Shown here: in pieces, positions 1 through 12,100 of the stretch
How positions within the stretch are numbered: position 1 is the first letter of the stretch
Layout of the letters: every line of letters begins with the position of its first letter
Made by a program: the position numbers and the translations under genes
The notes under the pieces: model-generated
Seen by the model: the letters and a program-made list of their open reading frames with translations, nothing else
What the model was told of the DNA's origin: nothing
Database searches by the model: none
Origin: Incurvaria masculella
Lineage: Eukaryota; Arthropoda; Insecta; Lepidoptera; Incurvariidae
Assembly (NCBI GenBank): GCA_946894095.1
Contig: OX335642.1
Location: 15,945,021 to 16,009,020, forward strand
Length of the DNA stretch: 64,000 bases
Direction: 5' to 3'

Positions 1-738
1 ATCTATATTTTCAAAATTTTATTGCTATCAACAAATTTATTGCTTGCAGAGATGAATGAGAGATGAGAAAAAAACATCAAAAAAGTTCATGCATAGCTGT
101 CAAGGAGAATACGATACTTTTCACAACGATATCCTCTAACAGAAATTGTGACGTCCTTACAAAAAAAAATTGACCAAGAAACCAGACAAAGCCGACCCCT
201 GCTTAAACAGTATGCAACTCCTTTCATGACGCATATTTAGCAATATTATTCAAGATTACATTTCTTTAACGTTATATCTTCAAAAAAAAATTATTTTGAT
301 TGTAACTATATGCATCAACCTAATTTTGCAAATTTACACCCATGGATCCTCACGGAAATTTGCCAAAATACTGCTTAATGGCAAAAATGATTGATAAAAA
401 TAGTTGGATTGCATTTACATTCACTTTTTGCACTATGAAAGTGCTTTGACAATTATGTGTGAGGTTAAAAAAGTGTGATGTTTCCGCAGAATATTTGTGA
501 ACTAATAGCGTCATCTAGATTCCGTATGCACAAAATTAAACAAAACTTTAAAGTGGCAGTTTTATTTCCTAGAGGCCATTCATCCATCAGGGATATAAAG
601 TAAAACAAAATTGAGCCACTGCTATGAAAGGAACTACCAAGTCTTATTAAAACATTTTAAAAAACAAAATGTATACTAATCGGATTATAAACGAAACTCG
701 AAAGCTCAATGAGCTGTTAAAAAGCACTTACCCCTTTT
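1..738. other. AT-rich spacer, nothing recognised
   Basis: No coding signal, long repeat or RNA gene was seen. Small ORFs lack family resemblance. Confidence 0.5.
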
Positions 739-1103
739 AAGAACGGCCCGTAAGCTATGCTCCCCATACACACGTAGTTTGCTAATCATTTGGAGACCGC
801 TATTCCAATTAAATTGATATTTAATAACTAATATCAGGTAACAAATACGTGCTTTTGTTTTTTTTTTAAAATCCAAACCGAATAAAATGTAAGCAAAAAG
901 AAAATCTTCATACGAATTTGGTTTTCTCTGCGGTTTGACCCAGAATACATTTACCGAAAAAACAAAGACATGCAGACACAGATATTTTTAGGCTTATATT
1001 AGATACCAAATATCAAGTAAGTTGGGACAGTGTTTTTCAAATTATTAGTAAACTACGTTTGTATGGGAAGCGAAATTTTCTGATGCTTACGGGCCGACCT
1101 TAA
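739..1103 (+). mobile_element. MITE family 2 (long-TIR, TTAA-flanked)
   Basis: It starts TTAAGAACGGCCCGTAAGC and ends GCTTACGGGCCGACCTTAA, near-perfect inverted ends. The inversion extends inward for 60 bp or more, so it is a hairpin-type element. The TTAA termini point to piggyBac-type mobilisation (inference). A second copy is at 29836-30211. Confidence 0.8.
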
Positions 1104-1597
1104 GGTGGCCCTTCCCGGCGGGACAAACTCATTTGCGAGCACAGTATAAAACCGTGCTATTGCTCTCTGGGACCTTCTCTGTTTCAAAGAAAAATATGAG
1201 GAGGACGCAACATGTCCACAAAGCAGACAATGCGCATAGTGTTTGATTTGGTAAGATTTACAAAAAATTCTATTACAAAACGACTTATAGATTTATAACC
1301 AAATTGATTTATAAATCTTCATGAAACAAGCTAGGTCTGATGATTAATCTTTTTAAGATGTTTTTATTTTATCATTTAATCCACTTCCAAAGTTATTGTA
1401 TAACACTTTTGTTGTAAAAATTTTAGACCTTATAACTAAGAAACCGAACACTATTTTTACAATGCCAATGGTCATCAGACATCGAGTTCGATCAAATAAA
1501 GCTATTTTGAATATATTTTTGGACCTCTGACAAGAAATATGCGCAAGATCTTCTTTCCACATGTGCATGGGAAGTTGAGCGGGAAGGCCCACCTTAA
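1100..1597 (-). mobile_element. MITE family 1 (TTAA-flanked), abutting family 2
   Basis: It shares the TTAA at 1100-1103 with the neighbouring MITE and ends ...AAGGCCCACCTTAA. It is the reverse complement of the copies at 29290-29839 and 33070-33619, somewhat shorter and more diverged. It has no coding capacity. Confidence 0.8.
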
Positions 1598-4500
1598 ACC
1601 ATGCACTTGAACATTTTGTGTCATTCAAAAATCTACGCTAAAGCTCTGGTAAATTGTACAAGATAATCGTGTAATACCTGAGACTGTGATGGTTTAGGTG
1701 AACGGAATCTAAAAAAAACTTCTTTGTATTACATTGTGGTTGTAAATCGGACTTCTATTACGATTTTTGTTCAGCAATCTTCATAAATTAGTGCACACTC
1801 TGCATGATAATGCTATACACAGTAGGACATTATCACGTGGAAATTCTAAGTTTAAAGATAAACATTCCTTATTTAACATATTATTAGTTATAAGACTCAC
1901 ATCGAGAAATTTACAACACATAAATTATTAGTACATTACTCTAAGCAGATTACGTCAAATTTTATGCTATAGTCTTGAGCTGGCGGTGAATTGAAAATAA
2001 TTTAATACTTTTCAAATACATGTTAAAAATGTATAAAAAAAGTCCAAGACAAGCATAACATAAATAATATATTTTAAAGGGGCTTAAATAAGGTAAAAAA
2101 TACCCAGAGTTGAATATGGCTGCATTTTGGTAACGCATTGCATGATGTATGTACAAGTAATAAGAGCAAAATTGTTATTGTTCTTTTATGACTATCTCCA
2201 AGACAGTACATTCATAGTATTGTGAATGCACAGGCTAGCGTGGCACTTGACCAAGCCCGGGAACCAAGCAGTTGAGTTGTCAAAATCCTTTAAAATAATT
2301 CACGTAAAAGGTTTTAGACAATGTTATTGAGTGTCAGTATTTTAATAATAACATATTGTGTATAATGTCATGTTAGGATTAAAATTAATATGAATAGCCT
2401 AATGCAGGCAAAAATGGCGTTTTTTCTGTGTCATTAAATTCAAAATGGAATAGCGAGACTGAATGGCATGTAATTTTAAATTATAATTAGAAGAGTGCAA
2501 AAAAATGCATACTCTAGAATATATTGGTCCAAGAAAAGGTTTCAAACAAATATATTCACACAAATCTAATAATCATAAATAAAAAATCACATATAAGATT
2601 CAACCAATCTATGCAAATATGGAAACATAAAATGACAGCAAATTTCGCATACGACAACAGTGCATGTGTAAACCATTACATATTGCTATTTTATAATTTA
2701 ATCGATAGTACTTTAGTAATTTACTTTAATATTTTAATCGCCTCTCTAACAATATTTAATTCTATTTCTGCCGATTCCGTAGTACAATTATTAAAATTTA
2801 TTTAGGAATAATGTAAAAATTGGTAAATTTTAAGTAATAAAAAAGCATGAAAAACAGTTATCTTCGTCTGTTTCAATGACACTGCGAAGTTACGCTACAC
2901 AAAAATACTTTTTGGCTGTTGAACGATGCACATCAAATGCTTTTTTGGCAGATAAAATATGAATACTTGTATTACTAAAATACCAAAAGTACTCTAATTT
3001 AGGAATATACAAAGTTTCTCAGTTCTTAATTTTTTTTTCTTAAACAGGAATGATTTGGCCATTATTTTTTGTTTTATATTACTTCATATTAAGTTATCTG
3101 CTATGATATTCACTGCTGCAGGTATCTTTAAAATCACCTAGTATACTGGAATAATCCAATGCCAGTTTGGGAGTAAGTTTATGAATCCTTTGTTAATTCA
3201 TGGGAATGTGATATGAAAGTACGATTATATAAATGTGGTTATGGAGATTTTTCTACAACAAACACAGAATACCACAATTGTTGTTATTCATCTGGTTGGA
3301 GACCCTGAAACCAGTCTGAAAAGGGGCGAATGCCGAAATATTATTTCCTACTTTTCAACATAGCATAATTGTTTTTTAGGATGGCTCTTGCTTCTTCCCA
3401 TTCCTGTCCTTCCCATACCTCCTCTTAAATCCACTACTCCACCTACAATCCGATTTTAATAAATTCGAGACATGCAAACATCTTCGCAACACCAGTTAAG
3501 CTGTCCATAATTTTTTATTTTGATGAACAGAATTTGATGCTTCTGTAGAATTTTATTATCTTAATGTGACATTCTTTATTCCTGACAACTGAAATAACCA
3601 TTAATGGTCACATTATATATTTTTTAAGGATTAATGTGATTATGCTTCAATTAAACGTGAATCGCTCAACAGCCACTGCCACAGTAGATTTTCAGCACAG
3701 ATGCAAAAATCCAACAATCTCAAATACTTACAACAATCTCACATTACATACACTTAATACTCATCTTTGGTTTTTTACACATTTCATCGATTCAGCTGCG
3801 CTCCACACGGGGCTTTCAACATGGCCTTTGAATACGAAAAAGTAAACGGCACAAAAATGGTACAGGATATCCCTAGCACGATATGTCAAAGTTTAGTACC
3901 AAACATTTTATCAGCATCAAATAGAAAAACATAACAAACGTTTTCTCAGAGAATCATAGCAAACATTGTTGGAGTGAAATAGCATTGACTGATTCTGAGG
4001 ATCCTATTTGATTGCAATCAAATGTCAACTTTATATAGATTCGGATTTGGCCGTGAAGGCACAATTAAAAAATTCACCTGACAGCTCTTAAAATATTTGG
4101 ATTTTGAAAAATTATTGTGAAGAAGAATTAATGACCGTCTATGACATATCGTGCTAAGACACCATGTACTTCTCAAAAAAAGTTGAGTTAAAACGAGTTC
4201 AAGTTCACTTGTTTATCAGAATTTGTCAATTCACACATGTTTTGATCTAATACAAGGTTAGTGCAATTGTTCTTGTTTTATACCTACAAATGGATTATAT
4301 AAAATGTTATGATAAAAAATACTAACATTCAATATAGAATCCACATATTTCAGCTAAACTTTAACGTGTTATGTTTTAGGTGAGAGTACGCAAGACATCA
4401 CACGTCAAGCTAACACGGCAACAAAACCTACAGTAATTGACCAAATCATCTACCAAAAGCAGTCTTCGTTCATTTACAAATAACTATTGTATATATAAAA

Positions 4501-5800
4501 ATACTGGACCTAAAATATCGGTATAGTAGGAATAACGCAGAGTATACACAATTCGATGGCGGAACTAGACATTCGCTATGCATACACACATCGACCAGGA
4601 AGAACAGATCTCGACGCAACATTAAAAATATGCTAAGGTTACATTTTCTTAGGAAATTTCGGGCATAAGATGCATGGTGTTAGACGTTGGAAGTTACATA
4701 CCATTTCAACTTATGCACCACTTTTCTACTACATAATGTCACCATAATCTTTTCTCCTGAAATGACACCTAAACAACCTTTATTAACTCCAATAGGGAAG
4801 GCTAGTCAACACTTTTTATATATGGCACCATCATAGATTGCCCCCGTCAAATAGTCTATTCTGTTCTTCTTCGACATATTTAAGACTGATTTTGATGTTT
4901 CGTGTAAACATGTAAAAAATACCATCATACCTCACCAGCTGGCAGTTTAATGTTTTCTTTTGATAGTTTTTTTTTAACTTTTTTGTAATGTGGTGGGGTG
5001 TAATCTTTGCAAGAAATCATTTCCATTTTTTATGCAATGCAATAATGTAAATTAAATTATCTCTCTACATTATAAAGCCATCTATCGATTGACAATTTTA
5101 TTAATTTCAGGGTTAAATTTAACTTTTTTCACCATGGCATAGTTTAAAAAAAAAATACTTGGACTTAGCAAAATCCTCAAATTGAACAAAGAAAAGATGT
5201 TTTAATAAATTGTCCATGCAAATCTATTCATTGTAGGGGCAAGCTGCCTTAGCGCCACTCTGACAGGAGCCTTCCCCATTCTTCCGTCATCTGTTCTCTA
5301 TGGTCAATCATTAAAAATATTAACAAGGTCCACGGCTTAAACTTCTAGCACTGGCCTCATTCTGGATATATTGAGCGACAGCTTTGCAATTTGCGGACAT
5401 ACGACTCTTACGACGGAGCATCGTTAACATAAATGGCTATTCATTCTCACAACGCGCCGAGTTACTATGTGGTACTGAGCACTGTGGTCCTGGGATCTCC
5501 CTGTAACCAAACATAAATATTGACCTCAGTTAAAACAGTGCTACGATACAATTGTACATATTACAACATATATTTCGAGCAGTTATGTCTTGAGTCAAAG
5601 ACTTGTTGGGCTCTTTGTAGAGTCTGGGGTACAACTTATGTCAATTACAATTACATTTTTAGTAATTTTGATTTACCCACACACAACAACACCTTAACAT
5701 CTTCACACACCGTTTCACACACACACATATCCTTCCCATATACTTTAGTTAAGAGCGATTTATAGGTTAGTGTATATTTCTGAAAACTTGTTAGGCTTAT
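1598..5800. other. Intergenic spacer downstream of Ptp99A
   Basis: AT-rich, without a convincing exon on either strand. ORFs at 2524-2805 and 3636-3845 are AT-driven and resemble no family I know. A homopolymer-rich stretch lies near 5140-5160. Confidence 0.5.
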
Positions 5801-5802
5801 TT

Positions 5803-5823
5803 TTTATTCTAGTGTAATTTATT
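5803..5823 (-). promoter_or_regulatory. Ptp99A: Ptp99A polyadenylation signals (two AATAAA)
   Basis: On the minus strand AATAAA occurs at 5823-5818 and again at 5808-5803, about 66 and 81 nt after the stop codon. Either could end a short 3' UTR. This is inferred from position and motif only. Confidence 0.5.
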
Positions 5824-5888
5824 TTGTTAGTTGCAAGTGTTCTTTTAAATAAACAAATAAATAAAGATTATGTTGTCACTGACCGCGC

Positions 5889-6141
5889 TCACGCGGGCGC
5901 CGGGCGCAGTATGGCGCCGTAGCGCGCGAGCGCCGCATACTGCGCGAGCAGCGCGGCGTGCGAGTGCGGAGCGGCGCGGCGGCCGGCGGCGCGCGCCGGC
6001 GCCCCGAGCGCGCTCCAGCAGTACACGTCTGCGGCGTCGTCGGCGGGGTCGCGGTACGGGCACGGCGGCGCGTCCGCCGCGCGCGCGCCGCCCGTCGCCG
6101 CGCTCAGCGTGCAGAAATTGAGCGCGCGCCACGCGCCGAAC
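5889..6141 (-). CDS. Ptp99A: Ptp99A exon 21: D2 end and stop
   Basis: It completes the pseudo-active site as [16 protein letters not shown] (D1559, R1565), then continues with DVYCWSALG and ends [11 protein letters not shown] before TGA at 5891-5889. The usual RPTP ending (Y.F.Y..) is short or missing. The exon is extremely GC-rich against an AT-rich flank. The acceptor is TCCGGGCAG|G. Confidence 0.82.
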
Positions 6142-9100
6142 CTGCCCGGACAGACCGCGTAAGAGGAGAATGGCAAAAACGCGTTTCGAATGTTCTCAAG
6201 ATGGCATCACCATTAAGTTTATAATTTAAGGATCCCTTAGTTTTATAGAATAACGAAAAAAGCCAGTATAAAAATATTTTAACTTTAAATACTTTATAAC
6301 AATTTGACTTAACACATCTATGGATACTATTATTTACCAACTCCTTTTCTTTGGTTGAGGAATTTGATTTATTTTCGTGATTACCCCAGGGTTGCAAACT
6401 AATCACTGTAGGCATTCGGTTTTACCCAAAATGAGAACATCAAAATAGTTAGCTGAAAGCAGTAAGCTTGCAAAAGATTACATCATGCCAGACTCTATCA
6501 AAGGCCTGTGAGATGTCCAAGAAATTATGATGATTATAAATCTGTCGAATAACATATAGTTTTCTTCACATTTCCTTGGTGAATTGTGAAGATTTTAGGG
6601 ATTAGCTCTTAACTAAAAACCATGCCATGCTTATTATACTTCATTTATATCATACTTATTATACGTTCAGGATCACAATTTTTTTAAATGTATTTTGACC
6701 AATATCATAAATTAATTTTCGTTTTAACATTATTGAGAATAAAACTCACCTGACACATTAATATTTGCATCATTACCAATAGCTCTGAAGAAAATACTCA
6801 CTTATCTACGACAACGACGGGACCATTCTTGTACTCCATCTGTCGACCCGCTACAAACTCGATCAACGCAAACGAGTCCCGGAAGGGTTCCGTCAGCCGA
6901 TGTATCGCCTCATCTACTTCGGCGTCCGTCGTCGCCGCCCGCACGTCCCGGACAAACGGGTTGTCGTCCGGCCGACCCGCGCTGTACCGCACCGTGTCTC
7001 CCTCCAGCCACCCACTACACCGCATCAATTTAACGGTCAACTGGTAGTCGTCTTGCACGGAATGCACACTTATGTTCGACACTTCGATGACTCGGTCCCT
7101 GGGGATGTCCGTCGGGGCAGTCTCGACACGTTCGAACGTGTAGCACGGTCGGCGGCTCTCCGCTTCTTCCTCGACTGTGGGGGCAGCGGCGACCGGTGGC
7201 GGCGGCGGCGCCATTTCGGGCGGCGATCCGGCCCCGCGCGAGCCCCAGTCGGGGAACTTGAAGCGAGTCGGCGAGCCCAGCTTGAAGCTCTTCAGAGACA
7301 TCTTCGAAGGGCTCCGCGGGGACCGGGGTCCCGAGCGTCGGGACTCCGTCAGCGAAGCGAACAGATCGCCGTTCGCTATGGACTTCCTCGCGGCGAGGTC
7401 CCGCCCGGAGCCGATCCGCTCGAGACGAAGCTCCACGCGGTCCGGTTTTCGCACTGGCTCCTCGGGACTGGACGGTATCCCGTTCTCCGGGATGAGACGC
7501 TCGTCATCGGCGCAGTCGGCGCTCTCCTGGCGGCGGTAGCAGACTCCGGGTTCGAGGTCCGGTGAGGGCGTCGCCTCGCGATGGTTGCACTTTCTGTGTG
7601 CGACGAATGTCTCTTTCGATACGAAGCTCGCTTTGAAGTTGGCCGCATAGAATTCCGGTTCGTCCTCGGTGGGCCAGAAAGTGTCGCACTCGGGGTCGTC
7701 AGGATCCGTGAGGACGAGCACTAGCTGCGCTGTGTGGTCCCAAAGTAGACGCCAGAGGTCTGGCACGGCCGCCGGTGTGGGGTGCTGCGTAACTGCGTAC
7801 TCTCGCAGCCGCCGTCGTCCGGATACCCAAGATGCATTTACGTATTCACTCCCTGGAAAATTAAAACCTGTAACTCAAGTGTTCAGCAACAAACACAACA
7901 CTTTTTGGAAGCAGCACATAGAAAATTAAGGTTTGCTGTGAACCCTAATCATAACTTTTATGATATTTGTGTAAATTAAAATAAATGTTTGTCATTTCCC
8001 ATATAATATTTATTACATATTCCTATATGTCATTCAAAGTTGGGAGTGAAAACTGTAAGAGCGAGTAGGGGGTAGTGGTGAGGTCGGCGTAAGGCTGAAA
8101 ATGAGAAAAAAAAATGAGCTGGCCCATGGGGTTCTCACTATGCACTGAAAACCACCATCGTGGAAATTGTCTGCAAACGGGTTATTACAAAACATTTTCA
8201 CAAATGACCTATGATTCCAGATGCAGAAAGCAGTAATTACACTGGAATAAGAGAATAATTCGAAGGTTTCCGTTTGAAGCCTGCAAAGAAGCTCATCCAA
8301 TAAGCCGCGACCCAGTTTTAGGTTAAAATTTATTAAAATATTATTTAATTTAAAGTAAATAAAAACTATGAATAATTATAATCGATGAACCCAACATGGT
8401 CTCAGCTAACATTAGGTAATCGCCACCACTACAACCTCTTTTGACAATCTCACATCGTTAGACCAACAGTCTGTCTACTTTTCAAAACATATTTGCGGTA
8501 ACAAAGTTCGATAGTCCGCAAATACGCTGGTATGGTGGCTCGCTGAGTGTGGTTTCGCGAGTTGAGGAGGATTTGGTTTTTGTCAGCATATTTCGGCCCT
8601 ATTTACAGACTAGTGAGTCTAAAGTATCAAGCTATATTATGCACTTGAAATATTGCACTGAATAATAAAAGCTACGAAACCTGGCTGGATAAGCTGAGCC
8701 TCACCACTCTACAAGAACGAGGAAAACGGGGAGATCACATTAAAACATTCGGCGCTGTCGTAATCAACTTAACATTTAAACATTTAAAAGTAGGGGACTG
8801 TTAAAAGTTAAAGTAATTATTTACATTTCAAAATAATGGAAGGTTGATGGTTTACTAAAATAAGAACAAAAAAAATTGGTAAATGCAAAATGTATGTCAC
8901 AGAAAGGATAAGATCTACACAGTAACATCGTTTGTACAGGTAAGCTTACTATTTCAATATTTTATATTAATAATTGATGAACAAATATTGATACATGTAT
9001 TTAGTATTATCTAATGTATCCTGATCAGCGTGTCGTGACAGATTAAGAAGAAGGTATCGACGAAGATATGTTTACTGCTGACTTGCCACAGGATATACCT

Positions 9101-12100
9101 GATAGTATAGAAAGATTCCAAAGCAAGGAGGACACCATCCCAAGTGACGACAGTGATAGTAGCGATGACGAGCCATTGGCTGCATAGCGAGTTCGTGATT
9201 CTATGCTAAGACCAAGATTTTGCGACATAAAAAAAATCCATCTCGTGAACTAGGATGAAGTTATTATATATATTCTACGCACAAAGTGGTCAAAGTGTCA
9301 CCATTGGCACCATATTCTTATGCCCAAATTCATGCAATGTATTGTGATGCACAAAAATATATCAATTGATGAAATATATTGGCCATCATACTGCAGTAGG
9401 TAGCAGGAAGCTTGCCGGGATACTGCTATGTATTTAGTTTTTACTGTGGAAATAACCGAACCTTCTACCGATCCCTTGGGATCAAGAGTTGTTAAAAGTT
9501 TACTTTATAAATTGGACACAAATCACACAGTGTTTTTGTTATCCAACTTATTTAGTAGTCATGATCTCTTGGCTGTACTCAAGCAAGAAGAATTCCGTTC
9601 GACTGGGACTATCAGAGAAAACAGGACTAAAAATGTCCTCTGAAAAGCAATAAAGACATAAAAAATCAAGACCGAGCTTCGTATGATTGCAGGTTTGGCA
9701 AACAAAAGAAGATATTATTAGTAAGATGGAACGATAACAGTGTTTGCACTATGGTGGCTATTATAGATATTATTGAACCTATGGGAGATGTAAAATGAAC
9801 ACTGATTTTGGTATCTGAAAACGATGTCAGAATTATAAAAACATGTGTGGTGTAGACGAACTTGACCAATCCATTTTACTCTATAGAATTGCGATTCATG
9901 GAAAAAAGTGGTGGTGGGTTTTGTTTACATGCATGATCGATATGGCTATTTCAAATACCTGGTGTTTACATGTCTTAAGTCACAGTAATCATATAGATCA
10001 GTTCCTGTTTCGCCGGAACATTGTGAGATACAACTAACGACAAATCACGCCATATAGGGCTTGACAATCCCCTTCTTTGTTACAAGGTTTACCTCAAGAT
10101 GGGGTAGGACACTATCCTCAGAAACTTGAAAAATAATTACGATGTGTTTTAGATCATTCTAGAATACGCTGGCAGTGTAAAAAGTGTCTGAAAAAGTTTT
10201 CTGTTGAAAAGGAGTGTTTCGAATATTTTCACCTGTAATACGCCATTGTACTCAAATGAAGTTTTTTAGGTTTTTTCCTACTTTCATGTTTATTTGGTTT
10301 AAGTATAGTGAAAAAATATAAATTTCATTGATATAACCTATCTGACTTTCATTTGGCTGTTAATGGGTTAACAATTCTGAACTCTTCTTAGAACTCTCTC
10401 AAGCTACAACATACATTCACCCTTGCTAAAACTACAAACCTGAGAGGGCACTCAAAAAAGCTGATCACAATCGGTCGAAGCAGAACCCACGATGACACTT
10501 TCTTGCCAACAGAGTAGTGTTTCTTGGAAAAGTCTACACAGTGAAGTTGTAATGCTGTCTCCATAAATTGCTTCAAAAATAAACTGGATAATAATTTAAA
10601 ACATTAAAAAAAATTAATTTAAGTTTTGTGATATAGGCATCAGCTTAAAGCTGCTAGCCTATCAATAATGATGTAATTATACAAAAGCGGTCACCTTCGA
10701 CGCCGGGCCGCGGCACCAGCATGACGCGCGCCGCGTCGGCCGGCACGCAGCCGCCCGAGCGGTTCTTCTCGAGGTTGTGCGGCGCGCGCGACGTCACGCC
10801 TGGCTCCGCGCAGCAGCGCGTTATCAGCTGCGTGGACAAGTACATTGTTTACACAGAAGAGAAAGGAAGGAGAAGTGGCATGCGGTCGAAGTCGCGACTC
10901 CGGTCACACAATGACCATATAACTAAATGGGATTCCGGCGGCGTCTTATCGGCAAAACATCGGCACCGCGCGCAAATGGGCTCTAAAAATGCGTTCGTCT
11001 AGTCAGCTCCCACCCATACAAATTAGAATAAAATAGTAAATAGTAGTAAATTGGCATGCACATTAACAGTTAAAATTATTTTTGAAAATTGGAGACAGTG
11101 GGTCCAGTAGTCTCAATGCCATATCTCTTTCCTTTTTATCCATGATTTTAGGTTGCAGTGCTCAATTTCTGGTTAATCACATTCTGATAGCGCCCATAAT
11201 GAAACTGCTGTCAAACCTCCGATCAGGTGACCTGTGTATGGTCAGCCTTGTAATTAAAATCGGTTTTGTCGACTGGCAAACTAAAAATAACACCAACCGG
11301 AGAATGTGCAGGCCAAATATTCAGTTTTATTTCAAGTTTGTTATTAACCGTAGATGTTGTGCACTCCACCCTAAGCTTAGTTTCCTGGACAGCGGTTAGT
11401 AGATGGCAGGGTCTCCTTGTCAGTTACTACACCATGATGGCATTACTTCGAATGGATGTTGTAAGAGGCAACTAAAGCAGGGACCGACGTAAAACTGTAG
11501 GTCTCTTTCCTGACTTACTAGGTGGTAGGGTTAATCACTCCCAGGTTGGTAGCAAAAACATTGAAAGAATGATGGTCGTAGCGGCAATGGTGGCAATGAA
11601 ACTTGTCCGTCTTTTCCTTCCAGTTCAATGTGGCCGTGCAATAGAAGAAAACATGGCACCAATTTTCCATTATTAGCAATCCAAATCAAGTAAAAAATAA
11701 TAATATGCAGTGCTGAATGCATTTCAAGCCAAATTTTTTGTCAGAGTGCGGCCAAAACAGTTCATCCAAGATGGATTACATCACATACCTGGTACTCTTT
11801 CTCCAGAAGGTTGACCGGCGGCGGACCAAACACCTGCTGCTTACGTCCCGCGAGTGATCGCATTCGTTCCAGTATCGCATAGTTCTCGGCACGATTCGCC
11901 CTGTCAACAATCATGTATAAGTTATCTCTCTCCATCCTATATGCGATCCAAATGTGCTAAACTACGAATGTGCGTGCCTTTGTAGTTTGGAACCCATGTA
12001 AAACAACAGGTCACACCATACAGCAAGAAAAGACTGGAGTGGCGACCGAAACTTATTTATATAGGATTTACATTTTAGTGATAATGCACTGACGGTCGCG

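Noticed and set aside
5845..6224. Arg/Ala-rich frames on both strands at 5.9-6.2 kb
   Set aside because: Shadows of the GC-rich Ptp99A exon 21; the true frame is the one ending in RPAPA.
6900..7565. Long plus-strand frame over 6.9-7.6 kb
   Set aside because: Antisense to Ptp99A exon 20, which has phosphatase domain motifs and consistent splice sites.
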